Origin: Verrucomicrobiota bacterium
GTDB taxonomy: Bacteria > Verrucomicrobiota > Verrucomicrobiia > Limisphaerales > J093
Reading direction: 5' to 3'
DNA length: 64,000 bases
Assembly (NCBI GenBank): GCA_022710935.1
Contig: JAKLFY010000003.1
Coordinates: 100,603 to 164,602 of the forward strand
Positions 1-9,393 of this stretch are shown piece after piece. Within the stretch, counting starts at the first letter, position 1. Each line of letters begins with the position of its first letter. Below the pieces are notes generated by a model. It was not told the origin of the DNA. It did not search any database and saw nothing but the letters and a program-made list of their open reading frames with translations. The position numbers were made by a program, and so were the translations under genes.

Positions 1-64
1 TCCGATAGACTCCCACCGGAAGATGGTCCATCAACTCGGCATATCGCTTTTCAACTTCAGTCAT
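1..64 (-). CDS. PAS-domain protein, N-terminal fragment at the window edge
   Basis: Read leftward from an ATG at 64, the sequence encodes 21 residues before the window ends. They include LMDHLPVGVYR, which is the usual opening of a PAS domain in sensor kinases and diguanylate cyclases (family knowledge). No output domain is visible because the gene leaves the window, so whether it is a kinase or a cyclase cannot be said. The start is the only ATG close to the motif. The call rests on one short motif. Confidence 0.45.
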   Translation of the reverse strand, partial: MTEVEKRYAELMDHLPVGVYR

Positions 65-608
65 CGGCTGCCCCAGAGCGACAGGGGAATCCCGCCGCGT
101 GGAAAACTCTCACGCCGGTCGTCACCCGAGAGCACGGCGGCGCGGCGTGAGGACGTACGGTTCATGGCAAGCGAAGTTCCCGTTTCAGAACAGAGCACTG
201 AGCAAGAGCCTCAAGAGACGGTCAACCCCCGCACGCTCCCGCTTCGCGGGACGTCGCAACCTCGCCACTCGCGTGCGAAGAGGCGAAGCCTATGGAGTGC
301 GCGCGCTTCAGCGCCGCTTTGCATGTCGGGTTCATGGATAGCGTGTGAGGGAAACCATGCCAGCACAGATACATTTTCCTACTTATCACTATTGTGATTT
401 CTGAAGTCAAGGTGGAGCGGCTGGCGGTCTTTGTCAAGGGGTCGGGCACTCTTTGTCGCTGCCCTCCTGTTTGCGAGGATTCTAAAGAGCGAAGGGCGGA
501 AGAGAGGGGGACTGTTCGGAAGTTGAGAATCTCAAACGGGCTGAGGGCGCCTCGCTTGATCCTTCGCTCGACAAACGGGTCGGTGGATGCGATGAACACC
601 AGACAGCC
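65..608. other. Gap without a convincing gene
   Basis: I see no gene here. Open frames on both strands lack recognisable motifs and overlap one another. The plus-strand frame from 394 to 612 has no family resemblance. Promoters for the leftward PAS gene and the rightward GH51 relic may lie here, but I could not place clear boxes. Confidence 0.5.
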
Positions 609-1196
609 ATGAACGCCTTGGATCACAGCATGACAACAGACCAGATCAGTCGACGCGATTTCCTGGTGTCCGTGGGCATCGGAACAGCCGGCGCGGCCTG
701 CGCCGGCGAATCGCCGCGACCCGCGGGTCCGCCGCCTCTGCAGGGCGCCATGGTCATCGATCCTCGACCCAAGTTCGAACTTTCGCCCTACCTTTACATG
801 CAGTTCATGGAGCCGCTGGGCGTCACGGACAGTTCGGTGGACGCTGCCTGGGACTTCGGGCGGGACGTCTGGCGTGAGGACGTGATCGAGATCACGCAGG
901 AGCTGGCGCCGACGCTTCTGCGCTGGGGCGGATGCTTCTGCTCGTACTACCGCTGGCGAGAAGGGGTGGGGCCGCAGAACCGGCGCCGACCGATGCTCAA
1001 CCAACTCTGGGGCGGCATCTACAACAACCAGGTCGGCACACACGAGTTCGTGGACTTCTGTCGGCGGGTTGGAGCCGACCCGCTGTTCGTGGTGAACTTC
1101 GAGGCGGACGGCCGAAAGTACTGGGCGGTGTCACCGAAGGGTGATGTGCGCTCGGGCACGGCCCTCGAGGCGGGGGAGTGGGTGCGTGCGTTCTGA
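609..1196 (+). pseudogene. GH51-type alpha-L-arabinofuranosidase, N-terminal fragment with Tat-like signal
   Basis: The first residues carry SRRDFLVSVGIGTAGAACA, a Tat-type signal (RR followed by a hydrophobic stretch). Next comes an N-terminal GH51-like region with LSPYLYMQFMEPLG, LLRWGGCFCSYYRW and NNQVGTHEFVDFCRRVGADP. The frame stops after EWVRAF, where an intact enzyme would go on into its catalytic barrel. The following frame resumes only at the C-terminal beta domain, so the central part with both catalytic glutamates is missing. An alternative ATG at 630 sits closer to the RR motif. The product would be an inactive stub of an exported arabinan-degrading enzyme. Confidence 0.7.
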
Positions 1197-2842
1197 ATGT
1201 GCACGAGCGAAACGGCGACGTGCTCAAGATCGCCACGCTGGCGGACTTCTGCGGCACCCGCTGGCAGAACAATGCCGTCATGATTCCCGTGCCTGGCGGC
1301 AAATCGTTCCTCATGCCGGTCGGCATGGTCATGAGGCTCTACCGCAGGCACACCGGAACCCACGCGGTGGACATCTCGGGCGTTCCGGATGGATTGGATG
1401 CGACCGCGAGCTGCAAGGGCGACCGCGTCTTCCTGCACGTGGTCAACACCCGCCGGGACCGGTCGATCGAGGCTACGTTCCAGATCCGCGGACGGACCAT
1501 CGCGTCGGGCCGCGTCTTTTGGCACGCACTCGAACCGGAGTTCGAGATCCTCGAGTACTCGCCCGAACAGGCAGCGAAAATCAAATCCTCGAAACAGCAG
1601 TTCGCCTACTTGGATCCGGGCGAGACGTTCGCCTTCCAGCTTCACGACGGAACCGAGCGGCAGATCCGCCTGGTGTCCGTTGCCGAGGAAAAGGATCCTG
1701 TCATCGGCCTCATTCGCCGGGCCCAAATCGGGCTTGAAATCGACGGACAGCCCCTCTCACTCGTCTGCGCGCCGTATGTGATGCCGACCGAGATCGCGGG
1801 TCTGCGGATCCAGGCCGATACGACATCCGGCTGGGTGACGATGCCGAAGCGGGTGCAGTGTTCCGTCTGGGACGCGGCGGATCCGATCGTGGACACCCCA
1901 TCGTTCAGCTTTCCGCTGCCCGGGTACCGTCTCTTTTCTCATGGCCTGCAGGCCTACAACGAGCCTGTGCACCTGGGCGACCGGGACGGCGATCCCGCCG
2001 GCCAGCGCTTCTATCACAACTACGGCGTCGATCTGGCCGGGTACGAAGGACGCCAGAAAGTCGTCAGCGCAATCGACGGCGTCGTGGTCCAGTCCGACCC
2101 CCGCGAAGGCAATCTGTGCATCCGGGACGATCGCGGACTGATCCTCCATTACGGACACCTCGAGTCGATCCTGACTGGAATCCGATCCGGCACTCGAGTC
2201 CGACGGGGCGAATGGGTCGGGATGCTCGGGCGCCGGGGCGCCTCGGGCAATTTCTCACATCTGCATGTCGGGGTCTACCTGTCGGAGGCGGCCCTGGCCG
2301 ATGACCACCCGTGCCGCAACCTGAATTTGTATCCGTGGCTGGTCGCCGCGTACCAGGCCAAACGCGGCAGCGAACTTCATGCCATGGCAGGACCTCATCA
2401 GACGACGGTCGTGGGCGATCCGGTGTCGCTGGACGGACGGAACTCGATTCCCGGCCGGGCCGACATCGCGTCTTATCGGTGGGACTTCGACGATGGAACG
2501 AGCATGGCCGGACCGGTCGCGGAGAAGGCATTCGAGAATATCGTCCTTAGGGTCTGTGCAAAAACTACTTCCGGTTTTGGCGGGAGCGCCACCGGGTCAG
2601 ATGCGAGGCCCGAGGGAGGGAGTGTATCCGCAGAGATACTCGACCGACCGAGGAACGAAGCAGATGGCCCGGTGCCGCCCCGCCCCGCAGGGCTGGGGGG
2701 GCTTTGGCTCGCTGGTCCCGCCGTCGCGGGATTGCTCCTCAGTCACAGAGGTCAAGGCTATGCTCCTTCGTCGCGCGGCTCGGCTGAGCTCGCCGAAGTC
2801 CTCGCCAGCGAGCCAAATCCCCTCCAGCAAAATCGGAATTAA
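1178..2842 (+). pseudogene. Chimeric relic: GH51 C-terminal domain, M23 metallopeptidase domain, truncated PKD domain
   Basis: Three parts can be read. Residues about 6-135 match the end of an alpha-L-arabinofuranosidase (NVHERNGDVLKIATLADFCG, VFLHVVNTRRDRSIEATF). Residues about 140-390 hold a separate domain ending in an M23 peptidase with YHNYGVDLAG, HYGHLES and SHLHVGV, the H...D and HxH zinc ligands of lysostaphin-like peptidases. Residues about 405-460 begin a PKD domain (YRWDFDDGTSMAGP). The PKD domain is cut where a short repeat element starts at 2546; the last 100 codons lie in that element. Frame and content show that two or three genes were joined by deletion. Whether any of it is expressed is unknown. 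Confidence 0.65.
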
Positions 2843-2861
2843 TTCTTGCACAGACCCTAAG
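2546..2861. repeat. Repeat A copy 1, MITE-like element with terminal inverted repeats
   Basis: The left end reads CTTAGGGTCTGTGCAA and the right end is its inverse, TTGCACAGACCCTAAG, with imperfect pairing running about 10 bases further in on each side. The element is about 316 bp, encodes no recombinase, and interrupts the PKD domain. About 100 bp of its right half recurs in inverse orientation at 15499-15604. A clear target duplication is not visible. Confidence 0.7.
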
Positions 2862-2955
2862 ACCCCAAACCGAGCTCGTTTCGTGCACATCTGCCTCCGC
2901 TTCTCAGATGCCTGGGTGACACGACCAAGACCTGATGTACCGATCCCGGCAGAAG

Positions 2956-3906
2956 TCAGCGGTCCGCCGGACGTGGCAGGGGTTGGTCGAGGACATGGCG
3001 GGCGATGGCATCCACCGTGTCCAACCACAAGCCGTTCGCAGGGTCGGCGGCGAAGGTGCAGATTTGCTCCAGCGTATTCGTCAGCACCGTCTGGGAACCG
3101 CCACCGCCGATTTCGTGGCCGGCCAGCACCAGCCAGCGTCCCCGTTCCAAGGTGCGTTCGAGGAGCGGGCGTATCTGCGCAAACGACTTGCCGTCCAATT
3201 CGACGCCCAACAGTTGCGCCGGATCGCCGTGGACCGGGTCGTTTGCCTCCTCGGCCAGCCATAACCGGCCGGTCCGGAACATCCGCGCCACCACCGGCAC
3301 ATAGCTGCGGACGCCTTCACCCCGCCCGACAAAGGTCTGGCCGCACGGATAGGCGAAACTCGTCGGCTTCACGCCCAGGCGCGACACGATGAAGGCCGAG
3401 GCCAACTCAAGTTCCTGCTGCATGCGGTCGAGGGTGAAATCCTCCAGGGCGTTGGTGCGTGCCCAGACGAAGTTGCCCGTGCAGGGGTGAGTCAGGCTAT
3501 GGTTGCCGATTTCGTGCCCCTGCGCGACGGCCTGCTTCCACTGGGGCAACCGTTCCTCCAACGCCCGCGGCGAGATGTAGAAGGTCGCCCGCACCCCGTG
3601 ACGGTCGAACAGCGGCAGGCCCACACTCACCTGGCTGAGCCGGGCATCGTCGAAGGTCAGACTGAGCGCGGCTCGCTTGCCTTCAGGCCAGGAAAACGAA
3701 CGGGCGGGAACCTCCAACGAAGGGCTTGCGTACTGGGCGCGGGCGGGCAGCGTCCCCCAGGCCGCGCAGGCGACAACCAGCGCCGCCAGTGTGCCGCCCC
3801 GCGCCCTACCCCGACGTCCGACCTCCGGCCAGAACCTCCGCCACGGTGCCGCGAGAGCCCCGGCACGGGGCAAAACAACTCCGCTGTCCTTAGTCGTGCG
3901 CCTCAT
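2956..3906 (-). CDS. Exported polysaccharide deacetylase (NodB/CE4 family)
   Basis: A signal-like stretch (GTLAALVVACAAWGTLPARAQ) precedes a NodB homology domain. Motif 1 is SLTFDDARLSQ with the catalytic and metal-binding aspartates. Motif 2 is HEIGNHSLTHP with the paired metal-binding histidines. Later stretches SFAYPCGQTF and LVLAGHEIGGGG fit the remaining CE4 motifs. The family removes acetyl groups from chitin-like or other acetylated sugars, here probably in the periplasm or outside the cell. I chose the ATG at 3906; one at 3972 would add 22 residues without helping the signal. It runs toward the broken GH51 region and its downstream end lies about 95 bp from repeat A. Confidence 0.85.
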   Translation of the reverse strand: MRRTTKDSGVVLPRAGALAAPWRRFWPEVGRRGRARGGTLAALVVACAAWGTLPARAQYASPSLEVPARSFSWPEGKRAALSLTFDDARLSQVSVGLPLFDRHGVRATFYISPRALEERLPQWKQAVAQGHEIGNHSLTHPCTGNFVWARTNALEDFTLDRMQQELELASAFIVSRLGVKPTSFAYPCGQTFVGRGEGVRSYVPVVARMFRTGRLWLAEEANDPVHGDPAQLLGVELDGKSFAQIRPLLERTLERGRWLVLAGHEIGGGGSQTVLTNTLEQICTFAADPANGLWLDTVDAIARHVLDQPLPRPADR

Positions 3907-4395
3907 GGAATCAGCGTGGCACCACGCCATCGACACGCAATCCAAATTGCGCGCGGACGCGCCAGACCTCACTGCCTTTCAAAGGTCAGCGGCATACCGC
4001 CTTCGGCGCGAGGCTTCACCCAGAGGCGTTTCCCCTGACTCGGATGTCAGCCGATGCCAATTCCTGCTCGCGTTTGCCGCGCGCCGGCTGCAACCGCACG
4101 CTCACCCGAGCCGCCCGTGCCGGGAGATCGAGTGTGTTCTGGCGAAGGGACTCAACAGCTCGCTCTCGAACACGAATGGGTGCACGGACGGAACATCACT
4201 CATGACACTCTCCTTCCCCCAGGCGCGCTGAGCCGGCCAGCGCTCAGGCGCCGCGGCGGCGCCGCTTAACAAGGCGTCGACTGTCCATTGTCATGACCAA
4301 AGCCCATCGCAAACAAACTGGTGACATGCCTCATTGGTCTGAGGCGGAGCTTCGCGCCCTATTGCCAGTTCGCGATGCCGGCCCCGAGGCCGTGA
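3907..4395. other. Gap of about 490 bp with a dispersed repeat
   Basis: No supported gene. A leftward ATG at 4203 opens a 33-residue frame (MSDVPSVHPFVFESELLSPF...) that stops quickly and that I do not recognise; it may be an eroded gene. The only clear structure is repeat E at 4218-4263. Confidence 0.45.
4218..4263. repeat. Repeat E copy 1
   Basis: A GC-rich 46-bp stretch beginning CCCAGGCGCG and containing CCAGCGCTCAGGCGCCGC matches 9111-9156 at about 90% identity. It contains short inverse halves (GCGCTGAGC and GCTCAGGCGC). It lies between genes here but inside a coding region in the second copy. Confidence 0.65.
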
Positions 4396-6051
4396 TCATG
4401 GTGGTAACAAGTTTGTCACCCGCTCGGCCAATCGCGACACGATTTCTCCGACGAGTTTCTCGCCCAGGTCCCGGGATGCCGTGGTTCGCGGGTCCTGACC
4501 GTGAATCGCGTAGAGCGGATGCGCGGGATTGTGAGTCGACGCCTCGTTCCGCGGCGTCTCCGGCAGCGTGACTCGATTCGGATCGCGTCCGGCCGTCAGT
4601 TGCCCCAGATGGACCCAATCTGGATTCAGCGCCAGGGCGATGCTGGTTTCGTACTTGGCGGCGTGATCGCCCCCGTAGGGATCGCCCGGCTGTGCCGTGG
4701 TGATCTCCGGCTCGGTCAATCCGATGAAGCGCGCCTTCGGATGCCGCTTCTGGGCCTCCGCGGCCAGGCGATGGACCATGTCCACCTGCTCCTTTGGATA
4801 ATGCCCGGTCAGCAGCACCACGACCTGGAAGCCTTGGCGGGCCAGGTGGTCCAGGGTTGCCTCGATCAGCGGCGCGATCTGGGCCTCCGGCAACATCACC
4901 GTCCACTTGTAGCCGACATGGCCGCCGCCGGTGCCATAGAAAAACGCGGGCAGCACCGTGCCCCCGGTGCGTTCGGCCACCCGTTCGCACAAGGCGTGGG
5001 CTTTGATGCCGTCGAAGCAGACCGGCAGATGCCAGCCGTGATGCTCGAAGGTGCCGACCGGCACAAACGCGATCGGCGCAGTGTCCAACACCCTTTCCAA
5101 CTCGTCCGGCGACATCTCCTCCATACGCCCGTGCGGTTTCGCGATCCCCGAGAACTTGGCCGGCCGCGCCCACTTCTGCCTCGACGCTAACGTCTGGCGA
5201 TCCGTCTTCAGGCGCTCTTCGAATTCTTCCAGCGTTCCCTTGGCGAGGTAGAGGCGGCTGACGGTGGTGCTGGCCTCCCCCGGACCGATATCGCCGAAGC
5301 TGGGCGCGGCGTGCAGGCAGCAGCGGTCGAGGTTGTCGAAGAGAAAGGCGGTCTGCATCGCCGCGGCCGCCATGTAGGACCCCGCCGGCTCGGAGAGCGT
5401 CACGATCCATGAACCGTCAGTGCGATCCGGGCTCGTGGCGCCGAAGCCGCGCACAAACACCGATTCCGTTCCGGCGGCGACTTGCTCCGGCAGATAGAAG
5501 CCCACCGTGGGCATGTGGCCTTCGACGCGCGCTGTCTCCGACATGCGGAAGGGCCGGCCCTGTTTGCTCATATAGGTCCGCTCGAGTCTCCAGTCCTTGA
5601 ATGCCGGGGCGTCGATGGGATTGAGGCAGTTGAAAGCGAAGACCTCGCGCCAGAGAAACTCGGTGTGGTTGCGTATGGTCATGTCCACGTCCACGAAATC
5701 CCCGGACGGAACCAACCGCAGCGAGTAAGAGATGCGTCCCCCGGGACCCCAGGAACAGGAGACCACGCCCTGGGCGTCCGGACCTTGCCACTCGACGCGG
5801 GCTTCGGGAAAGTTGACGAGGAGGGCCTCGCGACAACCGATCGTCTCCGGGATGCCCAGGGCGAACACCGGGTTGCCCAGCGCGGGCACACGCGCCCGCA
5901 CCTGCATGGCGCCCGCTTCCGGCTCGAGGACGATGCGCCCGGTCGCGCCCCCCTCCGCCCCGGCCGCAAACCGGACACCAGCCATCGTTAAGCACCCGAC
6001 GAGGAGCCATGCCTTCGGACGTTGATCAGTGACCATAAGAGAGAATTTCAC
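4396..6051 (-). CDS. Creatininase-family amidohydrolase with an N-terminal sugar-binding-like domain
   Basis: The protein has 551 residues. A signal-like segment (WLLVGCLTMAGVRFAAGA) is followed by about 270 residues of beta-rich sequence. A C-terminal creatininase domain then carries PVGTFEHHGWHLPVCFDGIKA (Glu, His and Asp metal ligands), TGHYPKEQ and GGDHAAKYETS. Members of this family hydrolyse cyclic or linear amides on a binuclear metal site. Most creatininases are about 250 residues, so the N-terminal half is an addition seen in some Planctomycetes/Verrucomicrobia proteins. The substrate cannot be read from sequence. The gene stands alone, with 285 bp before the next gene upstream. Confidence 0.8.
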   Translation of the reverse strand: MKFSLMVTDQRPKAWLLVGCLTMAGVRFAAGAEGGATGRIVLEPEAGAMQVRARVPALGNPVFALGIPETIGCREALLVNFPEARVEWQGPDAQGVVSCSWGPGGRISYSLRLVPSGDFVDVDMTIRNHTEFLWREVFAFNCLNPIDAPAFKDWRLERTYMSKQGRPFRMSETARVEGHMPTVGFYLPEQVAAGTESVFVRGFGATSPDRTDGSWIVTLSEPAGSYMAAAAMQTAFLFDNLDRCCLHAAPSFGDIGPGEASTTVSRLYLAKGTLEEFEERLKTDRQTLASRQKWARPAKFSGIAKPHGRMEEMSPDELERVLDTAPIAFVPVGTFEHHGWHLPVCFDGIKAHALCERVAERTGGTVLPAFFYGTGGGHVGYKWTVMLPEAQIAPLIEATLDHLARQGFQVVVLLTGHYPKEQVDMVHRLAAEAQKRHPKARFIGLTEPEITTAQPGDPYGGDHAAKYETSIALALNPDWVHLGQLTAGRDPNRVTLPETPRNEASTHNPAHPLYAIHGQDPRTTASRDLGEKLVGEIVSRLAERVTNLLPP

Positions 6052-6243
6052 GGTTTCTTTGACGGGGAAAGCAGTTGTTGTCGCAGCAAGGAGACGATGG
6101 CGGCGACATCGGCCTCCGGGTCTTTGCCAACCTCAGGACCGATCCGCCAGGTTTGCCGGGGTGACTGTTCAGGCGTGGAACCGCGCGAATGAGCGCGAAT
6201 CGAGCGGCGGTCTCGTGCTGTGCGCTCGCGGCTCCAGCATTGC

Positions 6244-6277
6244 ATTCGCGTGCATCCGCGGTTGACCTGAATAGTCA
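6244..6277. repeat. Repeat D copy 1
   Basis: On the minus strand this reads TGACTAT..AGGTCAACCGCG followed by ATGCACGCGAAT. The same 34 bases recur at 51096-51129 with about three differences. Both copies lie between genes. The surrounding 285-bp gap (6052-6336) shows no gene. Confidence 0.55.
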
Positions 6278-6336
6278 CGCGATACCAAGCCAAGCCAATG
6301 TTCTCGTGTGACCCCATTTTCGCGGCTGACTCGTTT

Positions 6337-7581
6337 TCAGAGGCAGAACCACGGCAGCGCGGTGACCTGGTCGTGGATCCGCTGCGGGTGGGAACACCGG
6401 CAAATGACGAAACCGCGCTCCGCCTGCTTGGGGTGCTCGCTGAGAAACGTCAGGACATGCCGCGCATCCTGAACCGTCGGGCGCTCGCTCCACTTCACTT
6501 CAATCGGCATGAGCGCGCCGCAATGCTCGACGATGTAATCAACCTCCATCCCGTCGCGAGTCCGCAGGTAATGCAAACGGGCCTCGCCAAGGTACTGCAA
6601 TCGCTTCCATAACTCGATCCCCACCCATTGCTCGAAAAACGCGCCTGGATTGACCTGCACGATTTCCCGCGACGCCCGCAACCCTGCCGCCGCGTGTCTC
6701 ACGCCCAAATCGAAGAACAGGAACTTCGGCGTCGAAAGCAGGTTCTTGCGCTTGCTCCCCGAATACACCGGCACGCGCAGTCCGATGAACATGTCCTCCA
6801 ACAACTGGTAGTGCGACTTGACGGTCGGCTGAGAAAGACCTGTCTCCTGGGCGATTCCGGCGTAGTTGAGGATTTGCCCCGACTCCGCCGCGGCCAATTC
6901 CAGGAACCGCACAAACGCCCCCCAGTCCTTCACCAGCGCCTCCCGGCGGATTTCCTCCTCCAGGTGCACCAACGCAAAGCCGGTGAGCATCCGCGCCCGA
7001 TCTGTTTCCTCCGCGGCCACCACGCCTGGCAACGCACCGTAGGCCAGCCGCTCTTCCAAGCCCCACGCCGGGAAAGGACTCGTCGGCGCCGTCCCCGCCT
7101 TCCATTCCAGCGGTACAGGCGACACCGCATGCTCGATCCGCTTCGGTTCCGGCGGATGCTCGATCATCGTCAACGGATAAAGGCGATGGTAGAAGCACCG
7201 GCCCGGAAGCAGGTTCGCTCCGGTCTTCCGCAGCTTCCGCGCCGAACTGCCGCACAGCACGAACCGCCAGCGCCGCTTGTCGTTGTCGTAGAGATGCTGC
7301 ACCGCGTCGAACACGGTCGGCACCGCCTGGGCTTCATCCACGAACACAAATCGCCCTTCCGGGGCCGCAGGCTGATCGCGGCACAGTCTGACGAGCAGTC
7401 CAGGATCGGCCAGATGACGCGACCGCTCCTCTGGGATGGCCAGGTCGACCCGCAGCGTCTCGGGGGGCAACAGCGCATTGAGCAACGTCGTCTTGCCGGT
7501 CTGACGCGCCCCGAAAACCAGTTGGACATACGGTCGCTCCAGACTCGCCTTTAACTCGGCTGCATACCATCGGTCGAACAT
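6337..7581 (-). CDS. AAA-family ATPase with DUF4143 domain
   Basis: The 414-residue protein opens with MFDRWYAAEL and a Walker A motif GARQTGKTTLL at about residues 24-34. A Walker B-like FVFVDEAQAVP and a sensor stretch RFVLCGSSARKL follow. The middle has a helix-turn-helix-like NYAGIAQETGLSQPTVKSHYQLLED. The C-terminal DUF4143 part is nuclease-fold-like (HYLRTRDGMEVDYIVE, PIEVKWS). Such ATPases are widespread single genes, often horizontally moved, of uncertain function. Length and motif order are complete. Upstream is an AT-rich stretch with an inverted repeat that may regulate it. Confidence 0.85.
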   Translation of the reverse strand: MFDRWYAAELKASLERPYVQLVFGARQTGKTTLLNALLPPETLRVDLAIPEERSRHLADPGLLVRLCRDQPAAPEGRFVFVDEAQAVPTVFDAVQHLYDNDKRRWRFVLCGSSARKLRKTGANLLPGRCFYHRLYPLTMIEHPPEPKRIEHAVSPVPLEWKAGTAPTSPFPAWGLEERLAYGALPGVVAAEETDRARMLTGFALVHLEEEIRREALVKDWGAFVRFLELAAAESGQILNYAGIAQETGLSQPTVKSHYQLLEDMFIGLRVPVYSGSKRKNLLSTPKFLFFDLGVRHAAAGLRASREIVQVNPGAFFEQWVGIELWKRLQYLGEARLHYLRTRDGMEVDYIVEHCGALMPIEVKWSERPTVQDARHVLTFLSEHPKQAERGFVICRCSHPQRIHDQVTALPWFCL

Positions 7582-7638
7582 GATCTCCAGTCTACCAGCA
7601 TTGCCTCAAAATGCACTTTAGTTTTGTAGCAATTATCT

Positions 7639-7661
7639 AAACCGTTATTCACAAACGGTTT
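7639..7661. promoter_or_regulatory. Inverted repeat upstream of the DUF4143 ATPase
   Basis: AAACCGTT and AACGGTTT form a perfect 8-bp inverted repeat around a 7-base spacer, in the most AT-rich 80 bp of the region. It lies 58 bp upstream of the leftward ATPase start. That position fits an operator or promoter-proximal hairpin. A terminator is less likely because no T-run follows on the minus strand. Confidence 0.4.
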
Positions 7662-7680
7662 TCTTGGCGTTTATCCGACT

Positions 7681-8130
7681 CTATACCAGCGCCTTCCAAC
7701 ACTGAAGATCCGCAGCCCCCCCGCCTGTCAGACCCGCAATCTCCCAAATCAGCAGATCGGCGAGCCGGGAGCGGCGAGTGGCGAGCGGCGCCTTGCTAAC
7801 CGCACCAACTCTCCACAACCCCGGTGCCTCGCCCATCCCCACCTGGTACATATACTGGACCCGCATCAACTGACGCCGCGGGTCGGGTCGGAAGGACGGA
7901 TTATCCGGCGCACCAAAGATCACGGCATAGCCATTGGTGAAGTGACTCCGCGGGCTCAGGGGACACCATGACTTGAGCCAAGTGTTTGGCGTGGCGGGGT
8001 CGCTTCCTGCTCCATCGAGTTGCGTGTGCGTCCAGATGCCCCAGCGGCGCGGCTTCACGTCGATGTTCCGCATCGTCGCCTCGAATCGCACCCGGGTGCT
8101 GCCTGGGAAGAGGCGGACCACGCGCGAGAA
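7681..8130 (-). pseudogene. Headless C-terminal fragment of an uncharacterised exported protein
   Basis: The frame continues directly, in the same phase, after the TAG stop of the upstream glycosidase at 8131-8133. It encodes VRLFPGSTRVRFEATMRNIDVKPRRWGIWTHTQLDG and then WCPLSPRSHFTNGYAVIFGAPDNPSF. This looks like the middle and end of a DUF4380-like beta-sandwich protein (tentative). There is no proper start region, so the N-terminal half has been lost. Translation would need stop-codon readthrough or reinitiation. The last 40 residues do not look homologous to anything I know. Confidence 0.5.
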
Positions 8131-9237
8131 CTAAAGGCCGCCCGTCGGGAGCTTTCCAGTGGTTACTTTGATGAACCGGACCTCGGTCGCACAGTAAGGC
8201 GTGCCATCCGCCCGGAAGATGTCGTGAAACCAGAGCTTCGGCTCAGGCGCGTCCTTGGGTGAACCCCACGGGTAATAGGTCTGCGTGCGGCCGGCGACGA
8301 GGCCCCAGTTCCAGCAGCCGATCTGGTTGAGCTTCAGATAAGGCAGGTGCGTCTCGAAATGGCTGCCAAGGGTTCGCGCCATCCATTCCGTGCACCAGAC
8401 GGGCCGGCCATACTCGCGGCACACCCGGTGCTTCGCCTGCAGTCCCTCGAGCCCGTCGTAGCTATGGAACGAGACAACATCGGACAACTCCATCAGGCGC
8501 CGGGAGAGAGGCGACTGAAAGTCCGCCCATGCCCCCATGGTCAGCGGTTGCACTGGCTCCGCTGCCCGCGCCCAGGCGAACGCCGCCTCCGCCAGCGGGA
8601 GGCTCTGCTCCGCCAGACCTGAATTGCCCGGCTCGTTGTAAAGGTCCCAGGCCACCACCCGCTGGTCCTTGCCGAACGTGCCCACCAGGTCGCGCACGTA
8701 CCGCTCGAGCCGCGGCCAGGCAGCGCGATTGGTCACCAGCGCGAGGGGGGGGCTGGACACCCATTGGCTGTTGTGAACCCCGGGAACCGGGTGAGGCTGC
8801 GGCTCGGCCACCGCCACGCGGCCGGCGAAGTTGCAGTCATCAAACAGAATCGGCAGGGTCAGAATGCCGTGCTTGTGCGCGATCTTGAGGAAGTGTCGGA
8901 AGTTCTCCTTGAGTCGTTCCGGCTCGGCCTCCCAGACCACAAAATTCAGAAACACGCGCACCGTGTTGAAGCCGAGCGCGCGCGCCCAACTCAGTTCCCG
9001 ATCGATGGTCTTCGCGTCGAACGTTTCGTCCCGCCACATTTCGACATCGTTCACGGCGGTGCTGGGCAGGTAATTGCAGCCGACCAGCCACGGCTGGGAG
9101 TTGTACCATTCCCAGGCGCGGTGAGCCGACCAGCGCTCAGGCGCCGCCGCGGTGCCGGCGTGGGCGGTCGCGGCCGCCAAGGGCAGCAGCAGGTGGAAGA
9201 TCACGCGGAACAGGGAGGCGCGCTGGAGAGGGTTCAT
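8131..9237 (-). CDS. GH5-like secreted glycoside hydrolase
   Basis: The 368-residue protein has an N-terminal signal-like segment (VIFHLLLPLAAATAHA) and a TIM-barrel glycosidase fold. LGFNTVRVFLNFVVWE is an early barrel strand. VVAWDLYNEPGNSG carries the NEP acid/base glutamate. RPVWCTEWMART carries the likely nucleophile glutamate, and GCWNWGLVAGRTQT follows. These are hallmarks of clan GH-A, close to GH5. The substrate is probably a plant beta-glycan but cannot be fixed. Repeat E overlaps codons just after the signal peptide. The TAG stop is followed in frame by a fragment of another gene. Confidence 0.8.
   Translation of the reverse strand: MNPLQRASLFRVIFHLLLPLAAATAHAGTAAAPERWSAHRAWEWYNSQPWLVGCNYLPSTAVNDVEMWRDETFDAKTIDRELSWARALGFNTVRVFLNFVVWEAEPERLKENFRHFLKIAHKHGILTLPILFDDCNFAGRVAVAEPQPHPVPGVHNSQWVSSPPLALVTNRAAWPRLERYVRDLVGTFGKDQRVVAWDLYNEPGNSGLAEQSLPLAEAAFAWARAAEPVQPLTMGAWADFQSPLSRRLMELSDVVSFHSYDGLEGLQAKHRVCREYGRPVWCTEWMARTLGSHFETHLPYLKLNQIGCWNWGLVAGRTQTYYPWGSPKDAPEPKLWFHDIFRADGTPYCATEVRFIKVTTGKLPTGGL
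9111..9156. repeat. Repeat E copy 2, inside the GH5-like gene
   Basis: This 46-bp stretch starts CCCAGGCGCGGTGAGCCGAC and matches 4218-4263 at about 90%. Here it encodes residues just after the signal peptide of the GH5-like protein (about AAPERWSAHRAW), so the repeat is read as protein. Confidence 0.6.
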
Positions 9238-9393
9238 AGGATGGTTCGTGCGTGTTGGTGTTTCGTATTACAGGTCCCGGTGCAAGTCGAAAAGCGGTGT
9301 GCGCCCTGCTCACCGTGGGTCTCCTTGCGTGCAGGCGGGAATCGACCGTCGCATGGTCAAAGCCTTTCTAAGCCCATCCCACGGCGGCTTTCG

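Noticed and set aside
222..1043. Long minus-strand frame opposite the GH51 stub
   Set aside because: It is antisense to a recognisable Tat/GH51 sequence and has no motif of its own.
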